Positions 1 through 11,448 of a stretch of DNA of 64,000 nt are shown here, piece by piece. Source of the stretch: Adiantum capillus-veneris (lineage: Eukaryota; Streptophyta; Polypodiopsida; Polypodiales; Pteridaceae); contig CM043967.1 in the NCBI GenBank assembly GCA_014529385.2, positions 82,470,278 through 82,534,277 of the forward strand, given 5' to 3'. How positions within the stretch are numbered: the first letter of the stretch is position 1; every line of letters starts with the position of its first letter. The translations under genes and the position numbers were made by a program. The notes under the pieces were generated by a model. It made no database searches, was not told the DNA's origin, and saw only the letters and a program-made list of their open reading frames with translations.

Positions 1-211
1 GCTTAACCACTATTGAGCTATTAGAAGCTTGACAGGAGCCGGTGTTGTTTTGGTGTTGAACGACCCTTTCTTCTATTCCTTGCAATTAATGGTATTCGAG
101 CCGCGGGTACAATAGCTTGAGTGCTTTTTTTAAAAGGGGTAAAGAGGAGTAGCAGCTAGGGCTTGAAGTACCAAAGTACACCTAAAACGTTTACACCTAA
201 AAGTTGTTAGA

Positions 212-1800
212 ATGGCTGACAATAGTAAAGAGAGTGAAATTGATGTTGATAACTTTGATTTTGCTAATGAGCAAGCTAGTAATGATGCTCCGATGCTTGT
301 TAACTATCTTGTTTCTAGGCTTCAACAAGCCATGCACAATCCATCTCTCCAAAGTGAAGTGCAATGGCAGCTCCGTGCTCACCCGATTCTCCAAGCTCAT
401 CACCATGACGAGAGAACACCTAGGAAGCCTCCTTGTGAGACTCCCGAAAGAGGTCTCTCTCCGATTCGGGAAGAAGATAAGAATCCATACGAAGGGCTCA
501 AGAATTTACTTCTTGATGATGCATCTCCTTCCCAAAGGAGAACTCAAGAGCCTCCACTGAAGGAACGAGAAAGAAGTGAGTCTCCCGCCACCTCAGCGGA
601 GATGGCTCCATGAAGATAGCGGGCTAAACGCTCTCCATCACCACCAAAGCGGAGAAGACCATCACAATCTTCTCCACGCCATAATTCAAAGAGGGATGAT
701 AAAAAACAATAGAAGAAAAAGGCGAGAAAGAGGACACCCTCTTCTCCATCTTCTTCGTCCTCTTCCTCTTATGAAAGTGATGGTGAAGACAATGAAGATC
801 AAGAAAAGAAAAAGGCGAGAAAGAGGTCACCCTCTTCTCCACCTTCTTCAAATTCTTCACCTTTTAAAGAAAGTGATGGTGCAACCTTTGAACCATCAAA
901 AAATAGGAGGCCATAGGAAATCCTGTGCCGCATGGAAGAGGTCGTCCAAGTTGAAGAAATTCAAAGGAGGAGGGAAGAGCATCTCTTTTGTTACCTATGA
1001 TGGTACCTTTGGTGCTACGGAAAAAGTATTGGCCTTTATCCAATAGTTCGATGCGGCATTTGGAGATGAGGGCTTCACGGAGTCCTCTAAGCTACGCCAT
1101 GTAGCTATGCACTTTCAAAAGTCTACCAGGCAATGGTGGTCTAGCCTACAAGCCAATGGTGAAGCTCCACAAACATGATAAGCTTTAAGAGCTTCCATTA
1201 TGAAGCAGTTTTTGGCCACCGATGCCAAAGACAAAGTACTCACCGAATGGTGAAGCTTAAAGCTCTCTCCCTATGAATCTATCCACAAGTATGTAGACAA
1301 GTTTTGGGACCTACAACTCAAAGCCACTGTCTTCAAAAAGTTGGATTTTGGAGAGAAAAAGCAACAATTTTGTGCAGGCTTAACCGAAGAAATGGCGGAG
1401 TATGTCAACTCCCAAAGGCCATGTACCATATCGGCGGTAATACACCATACTATGGTGGCCTCTTGAATCAATTTCCAAATGGGGGCTAAAAGAAATAATA
1501 AGCCCACGGAAAACAAGGGTTCTAACGAGCCTAAGGGGAAGGACAATGTCCAAAAGTCTCCTAAGGGCAACTCCAACAAAGCTAAAGAGAAGGGAGTTTA
1601 CAAAGGTAAAAACAAACTCTCTCCTGAAGAGCTTGAGCATTATCGCAAGGATAACTAGTGTTTCAAGTGGGGCGAACAAGGGCATGCCTACCGCGCTTGT
1701 CCCCAAAAGAACAACCGCCAAGATCCTCCTAGAGCTTCCTTGGTTGACATCCAAGAGGAGGAGACTCACCAAACTCACCACAAAGGATCTCCTCTATGCC
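212..1800 (+). pseudogene. chromovirus gag (capsid/nucleocapsid), broken
   Basis: This encoded the capsid and nucleocapsid polyprotein of a Ty3/gypsy element, which packages element RNA in cytoplasmic particles. The ATG at 212 is followed by an acidic N-terminal part. A Ser/Arg/Lys-rich stretch repeats KKKARKR and SSPSSSS twice (about 620-900). A retrotransposon gag domain follows at about 950-1410, with the typical tryptophan-rich region RQWWSSLQ and an MKQF block. The nucleocapsid CCHC knuckle is at 1659-1700, but its second cysteine is tryptophan (CFKWGEQGHAYRAC). In-frame stops at 611 and 617, more stops in the gag domain and a frame change near 900-950 make it a pseudogene. The copy at 16856-18447 is its closest relative in the window and keeps the knuckle intact. 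Confidence 0.85.
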
Positions 1801-1814
1801 ATGCTCAGGGACAG

Positions 1815-2136
1815 GTAAGAGAACATGATGCTTTTATTCTCTTTGACCCTGGTTCTACTCACAATTTTATATCTATAGAGTTGGCCACCAAGCTAGGCAT
1901 ACAAGCCTATGAGATGGGAGATGTCCTACCCGCAGACAGTGCTTTCAAGGAGCAAGAAGCTTCAGTCACTCCCTTAATTAGGAAAATTGAGGCTTCATGC
2001 TCAAAGCTATGTGGACAAAGAGGACTTCTTTATCTCTCCTCTCAAGCATGAGGATGTAATCCTAGGGGCACCATGGTTTGACCGCCTGGCTGCCAATGTT
2101 AAATTTCCTGAAAGGAGAATCTCCTTTAAGTTCAGA
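1815..2136 (+). pseudogene. chromovirus aspartic protease fragment
   Basis: This is the retropepsin-like protease that would cut the Gag-Pol polyprotein. The stretch DAFILFDPGSTHNFI is the plant gypsy active-site region. The catalytic Asp codon is at 1845, but it is followed by Pro-Gly rather than the usual Thr/Ser-Gly. The domain continues to the conserved VILGAPWFDRL and ends with KFPERRISFKF, in a different frame from the active-site region. It then joins LTR sequence at about 2137, so no downstream pol domains follow. The identification is secure; the copy is inactive. Confidence 0.8.
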
Positions 2137-2137
2137 G

Positions 2138-3565
2138 ATCCAAAGGGGGGGCCATATGCAAAAGAGCCATGTGCAACAATGGGCTAAAAAGACCCCAAGG
2201 TTCAGCCCATTAAGACTTCCAAAATGCTAAGGTTCCAAAATTCAAAGGTTGTGTCCAAAGGTCAACCTTAAGGGAATTGGATGCTTTGTGTGTGTACCAA
2301 AAAAGTCTTTGAGAGCCTTGCATGTAGGGTATGAGAGAGAAATCCACACACACACACACACACACACACACAAGCTCCCTTTACACAAAGGGAATGAGGG
2401 ACACATGTTAGCTCCCTAGGCCAGATGCCCACAAGGTGTACCCAATTCCTATTGGATGGCCTTGGAGGTGGACCAATGAAAATTAGGCTAGAGTAAATCT
2501 AGTCTAATTAATTTAGAAACACTTAATAAAAGAAACAATGAGAATAAAGTCTCCTAGATGACTCTTGGACAGTCTCCCAAGGGGTCCAATGAGCATTCAG
2601 CAGCCTAATGGCATGCGTGATTCCTATTGGCCAGGAGACAAAGGGGTCCAATGAGAGTTTAGTTGAATTATTAAATTACCTAAAGCTCTCACAAAAGGGG
2701 AAAGCGGGACACATGTCAGAAGCCTATCACTTATGCTGCTTAATTGTCATTGGCTTGACTTAAGGAGGTCCAATGAGGGTAGAGCAAGAGCAAATAGCAA
2801 GAGGGATCGCCCAAGAGAGAGAGGGGGCTGATTTTTGCAAGGCATTATCACACACACACACACTCCCACACAATCTATGTGTGAAGTAAAGAAGACTATC
2901 TCTTCCCAAGCTTTAATGGAGATCTCATCAACTACTCCAAGCTTGTGAGATAGAAGCCTACATCGACACACTCTTGGCATGTGGATGCAAATCCAACCAA
3001 GAGACAAGCTTCAATGCATGCTCATCTCCTCTACCAAGCTAATTACTAAGCTAAGCTATGCTAATATGAGTGATTATGTGAGGAGATGTACATCTTTCTC
3101 GTAAGATACTCCTTCCTCTCAATCTACTCTCATACCCTGCTAGCTCTCACCATCTTCGAAGGTGTGTGAGGTCTTGGGTCTGAGACCGGGGATAAATGAT
3201 GTTGTGTTTGCTAAGTGTTTTGCTTAGTGCATGAAGCTTTCATCTTCATTACACTAGCTAGTCTTGAAGGAACACAAAGAATTGTATTGTACAATGTCTC
3301 TCTTGATGGGAGAAACCATAATACAAAGCCTTTTGGAGGGGGGACCGGCGTCTCCATGCAAATCCGGTCCTCAACTGTTGTCAATAGCTTAATTTCTCTC
3401 TCTTTTGAAAGTATTGTTCATGCTATCTAACTAGGTGTTATGCTTTTTGTTGCTCTCTCGACCAGCACTCTTGTAATTCTCATTAGGAATCTATTCTAAT
3501 GAAATGCCCATAATGTTCATGCTAATTTCCGCTACACACAAGTTTTTAGACCATTAAATGTTACA
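2138..3565 (+). repeat. chromovirus LTR, 5'-truncated
   Basis: It aligns along its length with the LTR at 15139-16459, starting about 150 bp into that LTR. It ends at ...gttaca, matching the 3' terminus gctaca of the full LTR. The first ~150 bp, including the TG end, were lost in the deletion that fused it to the protease. A (CA)n run lies at 2345-2372, and a shorter one near 2851 has counterparts in the other LTR copies. A 'tcttaatgaaatgc'-like block near the end is shared with the second element. Confidence 0.85.
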
Positions 3566-4110
3566 TATCTCCCTGCTTCGGACTCCGATTCAGGTGCCGT
3601 CAACTCCGACTAGCATCACATGATGCATACTATCCACCAGACACCTGGAGAGCTTGCGAAAACACCAAATGGCACATTTCCCAATACAGCTCCCAACCGC
3701 CTCGAAACTGGCCCCTGTCAAAACTTGACTGTCCATAACTTTCCATCCAGAAGCTCGATTCTCAATCCGAAAAGATCGACGTGCTCCACAACTCGAGGAC
3801 TTCCCATGTATCATTTCACACCCGCCTTGACCAACCACATGTGTCCGCCCAATCCGGCGAGGATCTGCAAACGCATCCCACTTCCACTTGCCATATCTTG
3901 CACATCCGGACTCCGTTTGATGAGCCGCCTGGACGAGCTTCTAGAGCATCTTGAATACCACATTTCGGGACATATTTTTTGCATTTTGAACACCTTGACT
4001 TGCCGTCATCATTATCTCACTTTGGAGGCCCCCCTGGCCTAAAATACCCCTTTAAGCACGCATTTCCGTTGCCACTGTCCTGCTAAGGTCTCCCACACTG
4101 GCTTTAGCTC
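3566..4110. repeat. LTR-like non-coding fragment, family unknown
   Basis: The sequence begins exactly where the chromovirus LTR ends. It has the phrase cggactccgtttgatgagcc after a 'catatcttgcacatc' stretch, and ends in aaaataccccttt. A related phrase (gctccgattgacgagcc) occurs at about 28875 in the insertion near 26939-29125. I infer two fragments of one LTR or leader family. A 140-codon open frame runs through it but resembles no protein family and looks accidental. Confidence 0.35.
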
Positions 4111-5133
4111 TCTACCATGCACCTGTTAGCACCCTTTGCACTGCATAGCACACTTATAGCGAAGACCAACTTTTTACCTTATATAATGCAAAATTACCTA
4201 ATAATGCGTTGATAATATCTTCCTGATGAGTGTAAATAGTGTATATACTATCGAAAAATCATAAAAAATAGTCCTTTTTTGGGTATTTTTTATCATTTTT
4301 GTTGATAATGAGACTTAAAAATAGAAAAATCGGCCAAAAACAATAAATCTGTGTTTTTCAAGGGATTTTCTTAAATATTGGATTTTTAACTTACTTTTTT
4401 TGACAATTTTGCTATTTTCTTTGATTTTTTCAAATAAACAGGTCAAAAATTAATAATAAATAGCAGGGAAGCTCGGATGGAAAAATAGAAGACACGATGG
4501 TTATTAGAAAGACAAGACAGATAAGCACAAAAATTTTCAATGAAATCAGAAGATGAAAGCGGGAAGCCTAAATTAGGCGGCCATGCCTACTTTTGCAAAA
4601 TTCTTGCAGAATGAGCTACAGGAATCAGATCAGGGAAATTTTTGAGTCTAACATAAATTTCACGGTCTAGTAGGACTAATGGGGGAATCTAGGGAAAATT
4701 GGTTCGGGAAGTCCGGGTATGGATATCCAAGGTAGGCTAAAACCACCTCATTTCCACTTGGAGCCTTTGCAAAGAGAGATTTCGGCCTCTTTCGTGCAAC
4801 TTTTTCGGAGCCCAGAGTTGACCATTTTCAGCGCCGTCTCACATGAGACATGAGGGTAAGTTTTTTACTCTACAATGATCCATTTTGTACGGCCGGTAGC
4901 TAGTCTAAAGCCCTAGAAAAAACCCTAGAAATTGGGCAGTGCACGAAGACCTACGACCTAAAACTGACCATAGTGGCCTGCCAGCTTGACCAAATCATAT
5001 GGGATTTGAAGCATAGCATGCCCTAATATAATAGAAACTTTCTATACCATCACATGACCATAAGAAGGAAGGCAAAATCACGTACTTGGGTGCGCCAGAG
5101 GTCTTGACTAGAATAGCATATCATGCCATTGGC
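4111..5133. other. non-coding, AT-rich then mixed; possible leader of the next frame
   Basis: No coding similarity is visible on either strand. The region is AT-rich to about 4450 (many aaaaat/tttt runs) and becomes more balanced towards 5080. It precedes the coiled-coil frame and may be its leader or a remnant of missing pol sequence; nothing recognisable as pol remains. Confidence 0.4.
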
Positions 5134-7656
5134 ATGGCCGAGAATCGACCGCCTGCCCCTGATCAGAACACATGGATATTGGCAGCACAACTCTCTCCAA
5201 GAGCTACAAGGTCAGGTAAAAGACCATATAAATCTGATGAAGAGCCAGCTGACAGCTCGCCCGAAAGGCACAGCAGCGAGAGATCTGACAATGAAGAAAA
5301 GAGATCTCGGAGAGAAGAGATGAAAAGAAAAGTTGTGGCCACACACCAAGAAGAGCCAGCTCAAAAACAAGCATGTTTGAAAGAGAGAAACAGGCGTACC
5401 AACACATTAGGCAAGCACAAGGTAAGGACCCAAAAAAATGGGTACCTGCAGGACTTAAAGGCCTTCGAACAAAGCAGCATACAAGAAGTTAGGTGGATGA
5501 TCTAAAAGAGCATTTAGAAAGAATGTACCAAGAGGCCGAAGCTCTAAAGCTGAAGGAGGAAGAAGAAAATTCTAAGAAAGCCAAGGAGGCGGAAGACCAA
5601 AGGCAAGCCGAGGAAATGGCTAGCCTAGGGCAAAGTCATGGATCTCCCCGACCCACCTCACCGCCTACAGAACAACAAGACTATCCCATGCGTAGTCCAC
5701 CATCATCACCTGCAGGCAAAGACACCAATGAAGAAGCAGAGCCTGAGAAAAACAAAGATTCTAAATCCACCAAACAAACAGAATCCGTAAAAGAAGCTGA
5801 CCAGCACGACAGACAAAAAGGAAAAGAGGCCGAGGCGGAACCGGAGAAGGCATCTAAAGATACTCAAAAGCGAGAAGAGGAAAAGGCAAGAAGGTCTGGA
5901 CAAGAGATTGATAAGGAAGCAGATGCATAAAAAGAGTACCACTGCACATGAGACAGAAACTGAGTTAGATAAGGAAGAAAGGACGGCACGTGAAGAGACA
6001 GCAAGGTTGAAGCCCACACCCTCTACTTCTACTCAGCCAAAAACTACCGAGGCATCAAAGCCTCAGGATACCCAAGAAGGAGACCGACCATCTACCTCTA
6101 CACACGAACAACCAGCAGTTACGATGCAGCAAGAAGCCACACATGAGGCTACAAGCACATTCCAGCTGGCAAGACAGAAGGAGTGGCAGTCAAACAACGA
6201 AGTAATAGTACATGTCAATGAATATGCACGGCAGATGCAGGAAATGGCGGAGAGCGTCAGAGATAGGAAACAAAAAGAAATGGAGGAGTTAGGTGATCTA
6301 TTCACCAAACTATCGGATGCCTGCAAAGCAAAAGATGAGCAGCTGACAGAATTTATGAATGAACTTCTTAGGACATCTTTGTTAGCTCAAAAAATTCAGG
6401 TACAGTTAGATGTTGCCAATGCTTCTCTGCAGTACTCAGAGCAGCGGATCAATGATCACGCCATTTTCTTACGGAAAATCAAAGGAAGTCTAGCCATGAC
6501 CTCGATCAAAGGAACTGATGAAGTGTACAAGGCACTCAAAAAGAAAAACAAAGACCTAGAATTGGAATTAAAACTAGAACAATCACAGCACAGGGACCTG
6601 GCATTCATGTGGGTTCAGAGAGAGGAGGAGATTCTAAAGGAGATAGCAGAACTCAAGCAAATTAATCAACTCCTCAGATATGGAAAACCAGACACGCGGG
6701 AAGAGGCAAGCACTTTAGATCCACCACAGATAGACATACCCTCAGTCTCATTGGCAGAGTTTGAGACACAGTCAACAGCAGAGCCGAGCGGTGATGACGA
6801 TTTTCAGATTAACATCACGGATGAAGACACAATGCCAATGGTCCAACTGTCAAAAGCCGAAGAAGATACACTAAAGAAGAAGATCACCCTAGAGGTGGAT
6901 GAGCAGTGGAAAGCCGCAATGGATCGGGAGTTGAGAGTTTTACACTCTGTCAATATCACTCAACTCACTCCCAATCAGATCAACGCTCAATGGCATCAAC
7001 AATCCTTGCCGTATCCTCTCATCAAAGTAGAATTATTACAGGTGAAAGAGAGGTTGTACAAAGATATGCAAGAAGATCGTGCAAATAAAGACCACCCAAA
7101 GTGGCGGTTAAGCAGGCTAAACAAGAATCCAAGATACCTGATTATGTTCACAAGAGCACTTGCAACCCTTCAAAGAGATCCAACCTTTTGTCCTATACCC
7201 AGAGTAAGGACATAGCAAGCGCATGAAGCACTGCAAAAGAAGAGGCCAACTTGGCTTAACTTCCCCAGGATGCCAACTCCAGAGAGAGGCCAAACGACAG
7301 AGGAATACATGGTGAAAACCCTAACGGGCGCCATGTTTTTCTTCAAGAGTCTTCCAAATATCTCATGTGCCATGTTATGTAAGATCTGCAGAATGTTGCT
7401 CACATGTATACAAGTTTTTAATGAGCCCAAGAAAACAGGAGCCCCATGGCTATCATTCTTGGAAGGAAACAAAGGCTTATGCTATGATCTGAGTGGGAAA
7501 CCTTCAGAAGAAGTCCTTTATGGATTCTATACCAGATGTATGTTTCTGTCATTGAATAATATGCTAGCCTTTGAAGAAGCATTCTACACTGGATTCTTCA
7601 CCTGGCGAACGAAGATATTTGCATCGGTGATTAGCAACCTAACATCAGGTTTGTGA
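5134..7656 (+). pseudogene. long coiled-coil protein of a gypsy-like element, broken
   Basis: I read this as one former gene of roughly 840 codons. The ATG at 5134 opens MAENRPPAPDQN. Frame changes near 5493 and 5910-5930 and a TAG at 7213 break it, and the frame continues unchanged after that stop. The N-terminal half is extremely rich in Glu, Lys, Gln and Ser (runs such as KLKEEEENSKKAKEAED), with PST-rich linkers. The middle (6180-6700) has heptad-like charge spacing typical of a coiled coil. The C-terminal ~130 residues look globular (EEVLYGFYTRCMFLSLNN). No gag knuckle, protease, RT or obvious transmembrane helix is present. It ends 160 bp before a polypurine tract and LTR, the position of the additional or envelope-like ORF of some plant gypsy lineages. 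I do not recognise the family. Confidence 0.55.
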
Positions 7657-7816
7657 GCTGAAGAATAAAGTAAGAATGCAATTTCTGCAAGTGCCCGACA
7701 AAGAACGAAGAATCAGATACTAGAAGGCACTGGGCACGCTTAAAGACCGCCCCGCTTGTCGCGTAAACCCGAAGTTTATTTCAACCCATAAAGCTGTGTC
7801 AAGGGACGACACGGGC

Positions 7817-7830
7817 GAGGAGGGGGGAAA
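7817..7830 (+). other. polypurine tract before LTR
   Basis: Fourteen purines (gaggaggggggaaa) abut the TG start of an LTR at 7831. This is the usual plus-strand primer site of LTR retroelements and fixes the LTR start and orientation. Confidence 0.75.
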
Positions 7831-8250
7831 TGTTAGCAGCAAGCTAACATGGACACCATTTTTTGCAATTCTATTTTTAAAACATTTATTATTTTGATAA
7901 ATCACAAATATTGTAACTCCTATTTTCTCGGATAAACTTTGTAATCAATGAGCTGGGGCTACAAGCTTCGAGATTGTATCAGCCAGTCATTTCCCAACTT
8001 TTGTAGAACTCCAGATTATTAGTTTTGACCACCCAAAATCCTTGGATAAGATATAAAAGCCAATTTTTGTAAGTTTTTTATAAGTTTTTGGATAGGAAAT
8101 ACATAGCGTGAGCTACAACACTCACTTCTCTACTTCTCGCGCTTTCTACTCCCTCTCCAGTTGTCACATTGTGATTGAGTTTATTGCATTGCAACCGTAG
8201 GTAAGAGCTCTACGCATTGACATAAGCCATTCGCAGTATTTCATAGATTT
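7831..8250 (+). repeat. gypsy-like LTR (family B)
   Basis: It starts with the palindromic terminus tgttagcagcaagctaaca directly after the polypurine tract. An inverted relative at 10938-11448 supports the boundaries. Its right end is set by a primer-binding-like sequence at 8251. Because it has a polypurine tract on the left and a primer-binding-like site on the right, it may be the shared LTR of a tandem element. Confidence 0.65.
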
Positions 8251-8461
8251 TGGCATCGCCGACCAGCGGCCAAATTTCATCATAACTAGAAATTTACACT
8301 TTTAAATAAAAAACTAAACATAGGCGGGGTATTGGGGCATCATTGCTAAGCATTTAGATGCATTTTGGGTTGAAAACGACTAGGTCAAAAATCCACTGCT
8401 GTTAATAATCACGATTTTGCAACTTGACCTAAAGTGGAGTTTGACACCATAAGCATGTGTG
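8251..8461 (+). other. primer-binding-like site and leader of family B
   Basis: The sequence tggcatcgccgaccagcggc follows the LTR, as a degraded primer-binding site would. The next ~190 bp recur inverted at 10735-10937, where the site reads tggcggcgctgacccgcgac. Similarity between the two copies stops at about 8461, next to a short-LTR insertion. Confidence 0.55.
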
Positions 8462-8466
8462 CTTAG

Positions 8467-8608
8467 TGTTGAGCTTATATGCGAAGCTACTCAATATATG
8501 GCTTCTCTATATATGGCACCCAGGTCCCCTCTATATATCCATCATCTCATGTGTGTATTCTACACACTTTGGGGTTCTATTTCTGTGCTCTCTCTTTCTC
8601 TCTCAACA
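8467..8608 (+). repeat. short LTR (142 bp) with adjacent Met-tRNA-type PBS
   Basis: It runs from tgttgag to tctcaaca. The next bases, 8609-8620, are tggtatcagagc, the standard plant primer-binding site complementary to initiator Met-tRNA. Phrases such as cacccaggtcccctctata and cacactttggggttcta also occur in the LTR at 31712-31830. A looser version occurs in the LTRs at 48944-49111 and 51573-51728. I see no matching 3' LTR close by, so only the 5' part of the element is present. Confidence 0.75.
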
Positions 8609-8667
8609 TGGTATCAGAGCAGTACATTTTTGTTTCGATTTTTCTCCTGATTAATTTTTTTTTTTTG

Positions 8668-9520
8668 CAGAAACTACACGCTTGAAACAACGGAATCAAT
8701 GTGATCTACAACTTTGCAGAAGAAAGTTTTTTTGAAATTCCACACCAATTTTGAGTTATCGTTCGCGGACTGCGTACATGCCAGAAAAGTAACTTCGCTT
8801 TTTGTTTTTGATTTTTCTACTGTTTCAAAATGATTTTTCAGAAACTACCCGTCAAAAGCACTGGAATCGATGTGGTTTACAACTTTGCAGAAGAAAGTTT
8901 TTTCAAATTCTGTACCGATTTTGAGTTATTGTTCACGGACTGCGTACATTTCTAAAAAGCAACTTCACTTTTTGTTTTTTATTTTTCTACTGATTCAAAT
9001 TTTTTTTGTAGAAACTATTTGCGAGAGGCATCGGAATCGATGTGGTCTACAACTTTGCAAAAGAAAGTTTTTTCAAATTCTGCACTGATTTTGAGTTATC
9101 ATTCACGGACTGCGTATATGCCTGAAAAGCAACTTCGCTTTTTGTTTTTGATTTTTCTCCTGATTCAATATGATTTTGCACAAACAGTTCATGTAGGACC
9201 CCGGAATCGATGTGGTCTATAAGTTTGCAGAAGAAAGTTTTTTTTTTCAATTCTCCACCGATTATGAGTGATCGTTAGCGGACTGCGTACATGTTTGAAA
9301 AGCAACTTTCGTTCTTTGTTTTTTGACTTTTCTCCTAATTGAAAATGATTTTGCAGAAACTATTTCTTTGAGCCATCGGAATCAATATGGTTTACAACTT
9401 TGCAGAAGAAAGTTTCTCTAAATTCTGCACCGATTTTGGGTTATCGTTCTCGGACTGTGAATATGTTTGAAAAGCAAAATTTTACTTTTTTTATTTTGAT
9501 TTTCCTCATAATTGAAAACT
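8668..9520 (+). repeat. five tandem ~170-bp leader repeats
   Basis: The phrase 'gaaact' plus 'ggaatcRatgtgRtctac' and 'ctttgcagaagaaag' recurs with starts at 8671, 8841, 9011, 9181 (diverged) and 9356. Each unit also carries ttttgagttatcgttc and gactgcgtacatg blocks. The repeats begin about 50 bp after the primer-binding site at 8609, so they form the leader of that short-LTR element. There is no coding potential. Confidence 0.85.
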
Positions 9521-10734
9521 TCTCAATTATATTTTTTTCTTCATCAATCATATATTTGTTACTAACGTAACTTTGCTGCAGAAGCCAGTTACATATTGTT
9601 CCGATTCAGTAGAGCCGTTGATGATCGTCCAAATTCTATCGAGCTACTGTTGGTACATGATCTTTTGTTATATGATATACTCGTTCATTGATTCTCGTAT
9701 AATTATTATTCTAGAGATATAATTTACGTTGTTTTATTGATATCAAATCATACGCCACCAAATCTTAAAAATTTCGACATTACGATGGCGTGAAAACGAA
9801 TAATCGTAAAATTTTCAATCCACAACATCAACATTGCATTGCATGAACATAGCATAGCATTAGATTGCATCAACATTACATTGCATCATGGTGGGATTTC
9901 TACACAATTTTAGACATCCTTAGATTCTAGGGAGGTTGACAAGACCACCTTTATTACCTTTCCATTGAAGATCAATTGAATGGTCGAATGCTCCAATCCT
10001 TCATAGCACATTAGTAAGTTAACAAAAATTAATCAAATTAGCAAGGGGTTAGTGAAAAATTAGAGTGTGTAAACACACAATTGGCAAGATATGGTAATAC
10101 ATTAGGCCCGGGGAGGTTACCTAAGAAAAATGTAACCTATCACGTGAGTTCAACAGAAGGGTATTTAAAGTTCTTGAAACTTACATAAATATATATACAG
10201 AAGGACATTATTTTTTCAAATTTGAAAAAAACTTACAGATTTGAAAAGAAAAGGGTACATTATATTCCTAACAAAATTTACAGATAAGGGGTTTTACAAA
10301 CATGTCTTGAACGCACGTGATATGGTAGTTTTACACATAGTGAACCCCCCGGAACATTAGGAAATTATGAACACATTTCTTCAGGCACATAGATCAAAAT
10401 CCACAAAAACATAAACACACAAGTGAAATTAGCGAGGGAACGCATTCGATTATGCCACAATTACACTAGCATAGGCCATCGTCCCCGGGAACCACGATTA
10501 ATTTCTCAAACCATAGGACGAAGTTGACTCGGCTAGTGCATAGAGGCTACAAAAGGTTGTCAATCTCTTGGAAAACAACTAACAACTCGCATCTAACTCA
10601 CGATACACTCAAGTGACTGAAGACACCAAAAGCCATTCACTCATCGGCCAACAAATCACATCAGGTACAACATCAAATGACATCCAAACGTAAGGAAACT
10701 TCTAGGACAAGTTTATAAGACCGAAGCACACATA
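9521..10734. other. non-coding region between inverted LTR copies
   Basis: No protein similarity is seen. A run of attgcat/gcattgcat words lies at 9833-9890. The right part probably continues the minus-strand leader of the inverted family B copy, because it directly extends the leader shared with 8251-8461. I see no genes. Confidence 0.45.
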
Positions 10735-11448
10735 CTTATGGTCTCAAACCCCACTTTAGGTCAAGTTCCAAAATCATGATTATTAGCAGAAGTGGATTTT
10801 TGACCTAGTCGTTTTCGACCGAGAATGCATCTAAATGCTTAGCAATGATGCCCCAATATCCCGCCTATGCTTAGTTTTTTATTTGAAAGTGTAAATTCCT
10901 AGTTATGATGAAATTAGGTCGCGGGTCAGCGCCGCCAAAAGCTACGAAATATTGTGAACTACTTACGTCAATGTGTAGAGCTGTTACCTGTGGTTGCAAT
11001 GCAATAAACGCGACTGAAATGTGACAATCGGGGAGGGAGTAGGAAGCGCGAGAAGGAGAGGAATGAGCGCTGTTATCTCACGCTGTGTATTTCTTATCCA
11101 AAAACTTAATAAAATCTTTACAAAGTTGGCTTTTATAACTTAGCCAAGGTCTAAAATGTGTAATGTTCGGCGCCCAAGACCTTTAAGGCTCCACACTTAT
11201 TGTACTTGCAACCCAGGCACACTAAGTGACCTATGCTTACATATTGGAACTCTTATTGAGCCCGTAATGCGTTACAATTATCACAATGGCTAAATAATTT
11301 GGGAAATAACAATACATGTCCATTTTCGAAAAAATGTGAAAAGTGTGTAACTCCAATTTTCACTGCTTCTTCATATTCATCATCGATGTGCATTCATAAG
11401 GCTTCGATCTTTAGCAGCTCCTGTTAACTGACGTCGGCTAAGTTAACA
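10735..11448 (-). repeat. inverted family B leader, PBS-like site and LTR
   Basis: Reading the minus strand, an LTR starts at 11448 with tgttaac, again part of a palindromic terminus. It ends near 10938, is followed by tggcggcgctgacccgcgac (10918-10937) and continues as a leader to 10735. This mirrors 7831-8461 at lower identity, most clearly in the promoter-proximal block 'taagtttttggata' and the leader. The pair makes a long inverted repeat around the short-LTR element. Confidence 0.65.

Larger units (their letters stand above)
1..2137 (+). mobile_element. Ty3/gypsy chromovirus copy 1, truncated internal region
   Basis: The first bases match the leader of the second chromovirus copy at about 16649 closely, so the window opens inside an element just downstream of its primer-binding site. 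The order leader, gag, zinc knuckle, protease is preserved. Reverse transcriptase, RNase H, integrase and chromodomain are all missing: at about 2137 the protease runs directly into LTR sequence. Both sides of that join contain a short shared motif (gatccaaag), which suggests a deletion by microhomology. The 5' LTR lies outside the window. Confidence 0.85.

Noticed and set aside
3620-4042. 140-codon open frame
   Set aside because: No recognisable domain and composition typical of chance; the region looks like a non-coding LTR-type fragment.
5086-5133. Earlier TTG start for the coiled-coil gene
   Set aside because: TTG is not a usual eukaryotic start; the in-frame ATG at 5134 is preferred.
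8668-9520. CRISPR array
   Set aside because: The repeats are ~170 bp, contiguous and follow an LTR primer-binding site in a plant genome; there are no spacers.
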